DNA of 21,740 nt from SXOA01 sp964444865 (GTDB lineage: Bacteria; Planctomycetota; Planctomycetia; Pirellulales; Pirellulaceae): positions 1 through 21,740 of the forward strand of contig CAYUJE010000081.1 of assembly GCA_964444865.1 (NCBI GenBank), in the 5' to 3' direction. How positions within the stretch are numbered: the stretch's first letter is position 1; the number at the start of each line of letters is the position of its first letter. The notes under the pieces were generated by a model, which saw nothing but the letters and a program-made list of their open reading frames with translations, ran no database searches and was not told where the DNA came from. Positions 16,001 to 21,740 of the stretch are shown here, in pieces. Position numbers and translations under genes: made by a program.

Positions 16001-18331
16001 CCTTCTCCTGGATACGGCAAGTTCGCCATCCAGAACTGTACCTTCGATGGTGGGGGACTGGAGCTCGATTATCCGAGTAGCCTGTCCATCAAAGATACAA
16101 CGGTTAAGAACGCGACTCGCTATGTCGCTTATGGCCGGCCCGATTATGGAACCTGGCAGCCAGGTGCCCACGGCATCCATACATGGCGGCATACGATTCC
16201 CATGTCACTCTGCGAATACAAAAATGTCACGGTGAGTGGCGCGTATTGGTATGGACTTTATAACAGTGGGTATTACGACGTAAATGCGGTGCTCGACAAC
16301 GTGACCGTCGACAACTGTAACTATCATGGTGCGGTAATTCATCACACGTCCTACGCGATGTCGAATTCCAAATTCCGCAATAACGGCAAGCTGCTGAGCA
16401 GTAACGGCCAGAACTATGTTGGTTACTATGGATTTGTGGATTCTCCGGATACCTACAACTTCAACACGGGTGCCTGGACGCCGATCCGGGATAAGGCCAC
16501 GAATGTCACCAACTGCGAGTTTTCTGGCAATGCCCGTTATGGATTCGTGCACTACTACTCACCCTTGACGATGACCAATTGCACCGGGAACGACAATGGC
16601 TACGGACTGTATAGTTATGAGGCCAACGCGACATTCACAAATTGCACGGCGAATAACAATTACAATCGCGACTATGCAAACAGCGGGTGGATTGGCATGA
16701 TCAGCTACGGCTACCAGGCTCCTTACTCCCACGTGTTCAAGAACTGCACGGCGAATGGCAACTATGGTTATGGAATCGAGATTTATAATCCGAACCGAAG
16801 TTTGTCGGGCACGCCCACGGCAACGGTCGAGAATTGCTCGACTTCCGGGAATGCCTACGACGGATTGATCTCCTACTGGTGCAAGACCGACACCAAAAAC
16901 TGCGTGTCCAGCGGTAACCGAGGCCACGGTTTCCTGAACGTCTTCAACGATGCCACGATGACCGGCTGCGTTGCCAATAACAATGGCCAGCCTAACAGCT
17001 GGAGCACAAGCCCCAACTGGGCCATGGGTATTTATAATCACGGCGGCTACTATTATGAGGACACGCCTGCTACTCCCAACTATTTTGCCCACGCGGGAAA
17101 GATCTTGGATGATCAGTCGGGATCCAGTGGTTACATCAACGTGCGGAAGAAGGAATTCAATCGGCACGTGGTTTCCAATTGTACCGTCAATGGCAACTAT
17201 TATATTGGAGCCATGAATGTTTATGACGAGGGGTCATTCTCCAACTGTCAGGCTAATAGCAATACTTATTACGGATTCCACTTTGGCCACGGCCGCGAGG
17301 ATGGAGTCCTCTCCTCGGTTGTGGAGAATTGCATTGCTAATGGCAATGGTTCGATTGCCTTCTATCAGTACGATGCCACTACCAACATCAGCAATTGCAG
17401 CTCCGCGAACAGCGGCTATGGACTGTACTTAGTAGGTACCTGGTATCGCTACGAGCCCAAGCCCATCACGGTCCGCAACTGCGCGGTTTCCGGGGGTAAT
17501 GGCCTAGGTGTCTATGGACATTACGCCAATATTGATTTGGGAAATGTTGCTGCTAATGGCTTCCGGAACTGGAACATGTATTCCGCGTATTCTAACGTTC
17601 TGGCCAACAACTGCACCTTCAACAATGGTCGTGGCGGAGTGGTCACGGTTTATGACAAGTCCGACGTTTTCCGCGACTGCCAGGCGATTGGCAACACGTC
17701 AGACTGGGGCCTGATCTCGGAGTACGCCGACTCCTTTGTGGCCGAGCGTTGTCAGGTTATGAATAATGGCAACTGGGGACTCGGTTCGTATTTCAACAAA
17801 TCCGCGGTCGTCAAGAACAACATCGTGGCGGGAAACCTCTATGGTGCCTGGATCGGCGATACCGGGACGGGAGCGGAAGTCTGGAACAATACCATCACGA
17901 ACAACAAGAACAATTACGGCCTTTATGCCTACACGGGAACCGTGAATGTCCGCAACAATATCATTACGAACAACGGGGCCTATGGATTAGGCAGCTATCA
18001 GGCCACTCTGGGCCATTCCCACAATCTGGTTTCGGGACATACTCCCGGCACCGACTTCTGGAAGAGTGGTCTGTCCGCGACTCAGGCTGCCGCCATGCGG
18101 ACTCCCGATGAGCCCAACAAGCCGCCGCGGTTCATGGATGTGACCGCCGGAGATTATCGCCTGGCAAAGGGCTCACCTGCCATCAACGCCGGCATGAACG
18201 CTCCGGGAATGGTCGACGCCGACATGCTGGGCAACTCACGGCCCATGTATGGTGTGACCGAAATCGGGGCCTATGAGTTTCTCGATAAGAGTGGCAGCAT
18301 TCGTCCACTCACTTGGTCCGAGAAAAAGTAA
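13022..18331 (+). CDS. Giant secreted right-handed parallel beta-helix repeat protein
   Basis: A 1769-residue protein from ATG 13022, chosen because it begins a clean 26-residue signal peptide (MKSKTLLAAQFTAALLLLVQ, cleavage after AQA); the frame extends back to 12938 and another ATG lies at 13004. Residues about 50-110 are a DUF1565-like opening (FYVRTSGNDANNGQNKNQAF, GPGDMVYVGAGTY), common at the start of pectate-lyase-like helices. Nearly everything after it is irregular 20-30-residue coils with the pattern hydrophobic-x-N-C-x-hydrophobic-x-x-N followed by Y-G-hydrophobic, rich in Asn, Tyr and Gly. About 40 Cys recur at the same coil position. The C-terminus (GSPAINAGMN, TEIGAYEF) is the usual closing of such planctomycete helices. 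No lyase catalytic motif was recognised. It may be a surface, matrix or polysaccharide-binding protein. Neighbours on both sides are secretion-machine parts. Confidence 0.92.
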   Translation: MKSKTLLAAQFTAALLLLVQAPFAQAQYGRGQSSPTAITITSGNLVFGRTFYVRTSGNDANNGQNKNQAFKTIYKAAQVAGPGDMVYVGAGTYQHTDTIYFNNTQSWASRFSIPSKTIIAKAGSDTTFTMYNPCYFVADISGANTGDAGPVKVMAPKDKSVWTFYLNQINNYAFSGFTFVEDPTSKAYKFGESNSYNTSAGGWLFYGIGAYMGGDFAFISCTFEGYYHALHTNTAQNVTLYDCQFTKSRYMPVYPYMSTNWQMEECQFGTNPVAETAWGYSYPLYALYSEVKLRNSTYDGAGAGRAGDDWCNGLWSYGPSDNTSTATFDVKGCLFKNASYYAVGTSWAKTAKITGNSFQNCRYAIHGHAAEVAIQNNILELKSDAPGYKQWSWGIYSYGEKVTSSQAWGTAGFKATKTPVICTNNAIKGYYLGIYVGGNNTDLTGCSVEGYGCDPYVSNGSGGWQVKSDWQHSYGIYMWGYWYQTDFTSTGPWAYRGCDTFTLTGAQNVTLKTCGTAIVGGETDVTLDGVTLENHWDGINSNGKLTLRNCNVKNIRSTALALWLPQSVTLDNTKFSNNGNGPDGKSAWAWTMYYYGRKDRTFENRFDTTNYWDYKPGDSTVTIKNCTVEGSGYGFWLGGFKGKNCAFQGNVLNGKAQPYDATTGWGITGYGLSLAGGDYQLTADNEFKVENFYIGIYGWYNNSLSVAKKTISKNVHGLYSSTNKSVDVSKCDISNNYAYGFLDYYTTSLSLSDTTANNNTYYGILSYGHWYLPEYCQNLSLKNVTANNNGYYGLYVWEPASVDVKGLTCNDNKYWGTVLYTNYGKYIWDEIESYRSYFKDGKRPTFVPSISFQDVTAKKNYYSGGLHFYSYEGTGSTTPAKDKPWLRSDSQYIALKNITCDDNMWYGIYLGYCTCLDSTNSILNLETKNNYYGIVFNGQSVVMDGLRGMNIRDNAYGLCVWYGNATLRNLNMAVNTWDVYCHGWYNPGTNNQNPSPGYGKFAIQNCTFDGGGLELDYPSSLSIKDTTVKNATRYVAYGRPDYGTWQPGAHGIHTWRHTIPMSLCEYKNVTVSGAYWYGLYNSGYYDVNAVLDNVTVDNCNYHGAVIHHTSYAMSNSKFRNNGKLLSSNGQNYVGYYGFVDSPDTYNFNTGAWTPIRDKATNVTNCEFSGNARYGFVHYYSPLTMTNCTGNDNGYGLYSYEANATFTNCTANNNYNRDYANSGWIGMISYGYQAPYSHVFKNCTANGNYGYGIEIYNPNRSLSGTPTATVENCSTSGNAYDGLISYWCKTDTKNCVSSGNRGHGFLNVFNDATMTGCVANNNGQPNSWSTSPNWAMGIYNHGGYYYEDTPATPNYFAHAGKILDDQSGSSGYINVRKKEFNRHVVSNCTVNGNYYIGAMNVYDEGSFSNCQANSNTYYGFHFGHGREDGVLSSVVENCIANGNGSIAFYQYDATTNISNCSSANSGYGLYLVGTWYRYEPKPITVRNCAVSGGNGLGVYGHYANIDLGNVAANGFRNWNMYSAYSNVLANNCTFNNGRGGVVTVYDKSDVFRDCQAIGNTSDWGLISEYADSFVAERCQVMNNGNWGLGSYFNKSAVVKNNIVAGNLYGAWIGDTGTGAEVWNNTITNNKNNYGLYAYTGTVNVRNNIITNNGAYGLGSYQATLGHSHNLVSGHTPGTDFWKSGLSATQAAAMRTPDEPNKPPRFMDVTAGDYRLAKGSPAINAGMNAPGMVDADMLGNSRPMYGVTEIGAYEFLDKSGSIRPLTWSEKK

Positions 18332-18427
18332 GTGGATAATTAGGGTAATATCCAGTTCCCGTGACCTACACTTGCGGGGCGAGCCGCGCGGCCCGCCTCG
18401 TTCGTCGAAATCTCACAGGTGCTGGCT

Positions 18428-19204
18428 ATGGTTTCTAAGCGTCCTATCAAAGTTCGACTGCAAGATTATCCGGCGTGGCAAATCGGCTTGGCGTGTCTGC
18501 TTGGTCTGGGCGCGTTTCTGATGGCCTGTTGGAGTCTGTCGCCTTCCAAGTACAAGACTCCGAGGTCTCTGCAACTTGCCAATCCATCGCCTTCGGAAGA
18601 ACCGTCTTCCCTGCGAGCGCCATTCCGGATGCCGGACTTTGACGTACCCGATCTCACAAATCTGCGGCCGTCTCGCCCCATGACGAAAGGGGGGCCAGGC
18701 TTGGAACAACTTCCACAGTACCCCGCGACCGGTCATGCCGGACCAGCGGATGGGCAACCCGGAAAACAGATGCATATTCCTCAGTTGCAGTCACCCCTCC
18801 TGCCGCCTATGGAAATCCCCGGCGCGGTCCCAGGGAGTTTGCCCGACATGGCCCTACATTCGGCGCCGGGAATGGCCCCGGCCCCCGGCCAGCTTTCGCC
18901 CAACTTCCAGAAGAAGGTCGGTGGATTCGTGGGGCCCAATCCGTTTGCCATGATGCCTCAAGGAGCCGGCCCAGATCCGGAAATCTTCGCCCGCCAGCCG
19001 CAGGTGGAGATGCCCAACCCGCCGAAGCTCCCCGGCATGCCCGCTCCGCCGAAGGGGTATATGGATAAAGTTAACAGCGCCGTGGATGGTGCACGCGAGC
19101 GTTTGTCGGAGCCGCATCCAGGGAATGCTCCCCCTGTCAATTTCGTCGAGCCCGCCCCGCAACCAACCACCCAACCTCGCTCACGCGAATTGCCCCAAGG
19201 ATAA
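18428..19204 (+). CDS. Proline-rich single-pass membrane protein, function unknown
   Basis: A 258-residue protein from ATG 18428 (AGGTG 7 bases upstream; an in-frame GTG at 18419 is less likely). A basic N-terminus precedes one hydrophobic helix at about residues 18-36 (WQIGLACLLGLGAFLMACW), probably an uncleaved anchor. The rest is low-complexity and Pro/Met/Gly-rich with no recognisable domain. It contains PFRMPDFDVPDL (65-76), which resembles PFQMPDIPEEF in the PilP-like lipoprotein of the same strand, and several PGMP/PGMAP motifs. The topology (short cytoplasmic end, anchor, extended Pro-rich periplasmic arm) resembles GspC/TonB-like linkers, but no homology is claimed. It lies between the giant beta-helix gene and a pseudopilin gene, so it may belong to the same system. 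Confidence 0.7.
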   Translation: MVSKRPIKVRLQDYPAWQIGLACLLGLGAFLMACWSLSPSKYKTPRSLQLANPSPSEEPSSLRAPFRMPDFDVPDLTNLRPSRPMTKGGPGLEQLPQYPATGHAGPADGQPGKQMHIPQLQSPLLPPMEIPGAVPGSLPDMALHSAPGMAPAPGQLSPNFQKKVGGFVGPNPFAMMPQGAGPDPEIFARQPQVEMPNPPKLPGMPAPPKGYMDKVNSAVDGARERLSEPHPGNAPPVNFVEPAPQPTTQPRSRELPQG

Positions 19205-19266
19205 GTACTTTGCCTTGCCATGCCATGACTCATGGGACGTCTCCAGACCGCAAACCGAAGCATACA

Positions 19267-19584
19267 ATGATTCGTTGCCGCGGTGGGTTTTCGTTGCTCG
19301 AACTTTTAGCGGTGGTGATGATCATGGGGATCATGGCCGCCGTCATCATTCCCAGAATTGGCACACATACCGTCAAAGCCAAAGCCAATGTCTGTGCCCA
19401 GTACAAAGCGGACGTTAACGATGCTCTGGAAAAGTACTACTTTGACAAAGGAGCTTGGGCGACCAGCCTTAACGACATTCAATCGGATGAGTACTACCCC
19501 ACTGCCATCCCCGTCTGCCCGGTAGACGGCAGCACCTACACGATCGACGCGGCAACGCACCGCATTGTGGGGCATAGTCATTAG
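19267..19584 (+). CDS. Pseudopilin with CPVDG / GHSH C-terminus (plus-strand paralogue)
   Basis: A 105-residue prepilin-like protein. ATG 19267 gives a 7-residue leader MIRCRGG followed by FSLLELLAVVMIMGIMAAVI with Glu at mature position 5. Upstream in-frame starts (TTG 19210, ATG 19225) would give a longer leader and cannot be excluded. After the helix: NVCAQYKADVNDALEKYYFDKGAW, then YYPTAIPVCPVDGSTYTIDA and the end THRIVGHSH. It shares two Cys positions and the CPVDGS...THR..GH.H tail with the minus-strand gene at 7815-8141. Family role: a pseudopilus subunit needing prepilin peptidase. Its place after the giant beta-helix gene suggests a dedicated pseudopilin for this sub-locus (inference). 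Confidence 0.88.
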   Translation: MIRCRGGFSLLELLAVVMIMGIMAAVIIPRIGTHTVKAKANVCAQYKADVNDALEKYYFDKGAWATSLNDIQSDEYYPTAIPVCPVDGSTYTIDAATHRIVGHSH

Positions 19585-19697
19585 GCATTAAGCAGAAATC
19601 AGCGCGGACTCTCTTGGGTAATCCGCCGCTCATCCGCTATGATGCGGGCATTGGGAGCCTGGTGGGAAGGGAGCTACCTGGATTGAGGTGCCTTGTC

Positions 19698-20521
19698 ATG
19701 GATGGAACTGCTAGAAAATTGAATATCAAGGATGGTCGCTCGCCGCGCATTCTTATCTGCCGATTGAGCGCGATTGGGGATTGCATTCTCACGATGCCGC
19801 TGGCGGTGGCGCTGCGGCGTGCGTTTCCTGGGGCTTTCATTGCCTGGGGCGTGCAGGGGGCCAGCGCGCCGCTGATCGAGGCTCATTCTTGCGTTGATCT
19901 GACGATCAAGATTTCAAAAAAGGAACTTTCCTCGCCGATGGGACTTTGGAGCTTGCGAAAACGACTGCGAGAACAGAAGTTTGATATCGCGCTCGATCCG
20001 CAGGGACTCACCAAGAGCGCCCTGGTGAGTTGGCTCTCCGGCGCGCCGCGACGAATTGGCTTCGCACGCCCCGTGGCAAGGGAAATCAGCCCCTGGCTGC
20101 AGACGGATTTGGTGTGCAGCCAGCAATCGCATGTGGTGGACCGCTATTTGGAGTTGCTGGGGCCGCTAAAAGTGAATCTTCACCAGGCGGAATTTGAATT
20201 TCCCACCGATGCGGCCGCGCAGACAAGCCTGGCTCCTTTCTTAGGCCAGCCTCTTCTTCAAAACGGCTTTGCGGTGGTGAACCCCGGCGCAGGGTGGGAC
20301 AGCCGCTTGTGGCCCGTGGACCGGTATGGCGAAGTCGCAAAGTATCTTTCGCACGCCCAACAACTTCCCACGGTCATTGTTTGGGCGGGAGATCGAGAAC
20401 GAGTATGGGCGGAGGAAATCAAGGACTTCTCCGATGGTGCCGCCATTCTGGCTCCCAAGACTTCGTTGCTGGAACTTGGCGAACTGCTGCGGCGGGCTCG
20501 TTTATTTGTCGGTTCGGATAC
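19698..20521 (+). CDS. Glycosyltransferase family 9 (heptosyltransferase-like), cut by assembly gap
   Basis: The visible part is 274 codons from ATG 19698, with GAGG 9 bases upstream; a longer frame from TTG 19614 lacks support. The start RILICRLSAIGDCILTMPLA is the GT9 N-terminal motif (RLSAIGD at 22-28). The middle has DIALDPQGLTKSALVSWLSG and RRIGFAR, and the C-domain starts FAVVNPGAGWDSRLWPVDRY, the family's nucleotide-sugar region. The sequence stops at VGSD plus ACN (Thr), the first half of the GSDTGPxH motif, where 100 N begin. Family function: transfer of ADP-heptose (or a related sugar) to lipopolysaccharide core in the cytoplasm. The true length and C-terminus are unknown; about 70-90 more residues would be expected. 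Confidence 0.92.
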
Positions 20522-20621
20522 NNNNNNNNNNNNNNNNNNNNNNNNNNNNNNNNNNNNNNNNNNNNNNNNNNNNNNNNNNNNNNNNNNNNNNNNNNNNNNN
20601 NNNNNNNNNNNNNNNNNNNNN
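20522..20621. other. Assembly gap (100 N)
   Basis: Exactly 100 N, the usual placeholder for a gap of unknown size. It interrupts the glycosyltransferase gene inside the GSDTG motif. Confidence 0.99.
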
Positions 20622-20660
20622 AGCCTCGCCAAGTCCCCACTCAAGCCGCAAGCTGCTTGA
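20622..20660 (+). CDS. Possible C-terminal tail of the glycosyltransferase after the gap
   Basis: If the gap were truly 100 bases, the frame would continue as SLAKSPLKPQAA and stop at 20660. That would leave only about 45 residues after GSDT, too few for GT9, so either the gap is longer or the tail uses another frame. Confidence 0.25.
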   Translation, partial: SLAKSPLKPQAA

Positions 20661-20714
20661 AAGGGCCGATTTTTCCCGCATCCAGGCGGTTTCGGCAAAT
20701 CTTTCCCAATTTTG

Positions 20715-20743
20715 TTGATTTGCCCATTTTCCACAATTAGAAT
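20715..20743 (+). promoter_or_regulatory. Sigma-70-like promoter upstream of the DUF1598 gene
   Basis: TTGATT (20715-20720), 17-base spacer, TAGAAT (20738-20743): four of six matches to TTGACA and five of six to TATAAT. It would give a leader of about 180 bases before the ATG at 20930. This leader has a GC-rich stem-loop (CGCGGGC/GCCTGCG, one G-T pair) near 20770-20786. Confidence 0.45.
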
Positions 20744-20929
20744 CAGGGTGGTTCTTTGGCTGCGCCCCGCGGGCTTCGCCTGCGCGGCTGATTGATTCAA
20801 CAGAACGTTCCCGTGCTACAAAGAACATGGACGGGCGCGGGAGCGTCCGGACAATTCCTCAGTCCGCCGACGACATCGGACTGATTGATTTACAGAGGCA
20901 TTTGAGACCTGGATCTTGGAGCGAAACAG

Positions 20930-21740
20930 ATGAAAAGGTACGCGGTTCAGAGCAGTTTGTCACTTTTGGCCATCGCCGGTGCCCTGGTGCTGGGCTCCTT
21001 GGCCAGTGCACAAAACAATAATCAAGGCCAAAACAATCAAGGCGGCGGCGGCGGTGTTCAAGCTGCCGGCGTGATCGTAAGCCCAGAAGGGGTTCTGCGG
21101 ATCAAGATGTTTGGCGACGCCTCCGTCCTTGTTAAGAAATGGCAAGCGGACGCCAAGGCTCGCCTTCCCGGCGATCTCGCCAAGGGAAGCCCGCTTCGCA
21201 AGATTTCTCTCAATCGCCTGGAAGCTGCTCTGGCCGAGAAATTGGCCGCCGGCAAACCGGCCACCGAGGAAATGAATTGCCTGGCCGGCCTCACCCGGCT
21301 GCAATACGTTTTCTTTTATCCCGAGACCAATGACATCGTCATTGCCGGTCCCGCGGAAGCCTTTAGCTGGGATGCCTCGGGACGGGCACTCGGCGTCGAT
21401 TCCGGCCGGGCGGTGCTCGAACTTCAAGATCTGATCGTCGCCCTTCGGGCCTATGGCCCCGGCGGCAACGCGACTCATGAAATTGCCGTCTCCATCGACC
21501 CGACGCAAGAAGGTCTGCGGAAGATGCAGCAGTTCCTGGCAAACATTCGCGGCAACGTGAAGCCAGGGGACTCGGGCATGATTGTGGATGGCCTCAAGGA
21601 AAACCTCGGGTTGCAAAACGTCACCGTGCTCGGCATCTCGCCGGAAACGCACTTCGCCCAGGTTCTGGTCGAAGCGGACTATCGGATGAAGCTCATCGGC
21701 ATTGGCATCGAGAAGCCGCCGGTGAAGATGGCCAGCTATG
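20930..21740 (+). CDS. DUF1598-type exported planctomycete protein, 3' end outside window
   Basis: The first 270 codons are visible. ATG 20930 has GGAG 8 bases upstream. Residues 1-27 form a signal peptide (ending SLASA), followed by an Asn/Gln/Gly-rich stretch. The region from about residue 45 on (AGVIVSPEGVLRIKMFGDAS, then LNRLEAALAEKLAAG and the LAGLTRLQYVFFYPETNDIV block) matches the DUF1598 pattern, a family found mainly in planctomycetes. The later parts IAVSIDPTQEGLRKMQQFLA and TVLGISPETHFAQVLVEADY continue it. Function is unknown; an exported, probably periplasmic or surface role follows from the signal peptide. It has its own promoter-like sequence, so it need not be linked to the secretion locus. 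Confidence 0.88.
   Translation, partial: MKRYAVQSSLSLLAIAGALVLGSLASAQNNNQGQNNQGGGGGVQAAGVIVSPEGVLRIKMFGDASVLVKKWQADAKARLPGDLAKGSPLRKISLNRLEAALAEKLAAGKPATEEMNCLAGLTRLQYVFFYPETNDIVIAGPAEAFSWDASGRALGVDSGRAVLELQDLIVALRAYGPGGNATHEIAVSIDPTQEGLRKMQQFLANIRGNVKPGDSGMIVDGLKENLGLQNVTVLGISPETHFAQVLVEADYRMKLIGIGIEKPPVKMASY

Noticed and set aside
13022..18331. Polysaccharide lyase function for the beta-helix protein
   Set aside because: The fold is shared with pectate lyases, but no catalytic motif could be pointed to, so no enzyme activity is claimed.
20827..21021. Plus-strand frame of 64 codons before the DUF1598 gene
   Set aside because: It overlaps the DUF1598 signal peptide in another frame and has no recognisable content.

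Overview
The window looks like part of a planctomycete chromosome, probably from the Pirellulales/Pirellulaceae side. The grounds are a DUF1598-type secreted protein at the right edge, a lipoprotein/secretin/pseudopilin set of planctomycete style, and a very long Asn/Tyr-rich parallel beta-helix protein. This placement is an inference from protein style; there is no rRNA or marker gene. A run of exactly 100 N at 20522-20621 shows that this is draft, scaffolded sequence.

Left half (1-11555, all minus strand): a nearly complete type II secretion / type IV pilus-like assembly locus. In transcription order it holds a stand-alone receiver-domain protein, the assembly ATPase (GspE), the inner-membrane platform (GspF), a Cys/His-tailed pseudopilin, two near-identical major pseudopilins (GspG), minor pseudopilins of GspH, GspI, GspJ and short GspK type, a PilM-PilN (GspL-like) fusion, a PilO/GspM-like protein and the secretin (GspD/PilQ), which runs off the left edge. 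Many genes nearly touch or overlap. The exceptions are the spacers around the two gspG copies, which carry hairpins, including a textbook intrinsic terminator between the last gspG and gspH. This suggests that the major pseudopilins are made in excess over the minor pseudopilins and envelope parts. No prepilin peptidase and no retraction ATPase is visible.

Centre and right (11828-19584, plus strand): a divergent block. It starts with a lipoprotein carrying a PilP/GspC-like domain, the piece missing from the minus-strand operon, which ends in 13 copies of a Gly-rich heptapeptide. Then come a giant (about 1769 aa) signal-peptide-bearing right-handed parallel beta-helix protein, a proline-rich single-pass membrane protein, and another pseudopilin whose C-terminus matches the Cys/His-tailed pseudopilin of the opposite strand. 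The giant protein is thus enclosed on both sides by parts of the secretion machine, which makes it a good candidate substrate or surface product of this system (inference).

Right edge (19698-21740): a family 9 glycosyltransferase (ADP-heptose:LPS heptosyltransferase-like) broken by the assembly gap, a good sigma-70-like promoter, and the N-terminal 270 codons of a DUF1598 exported protein.
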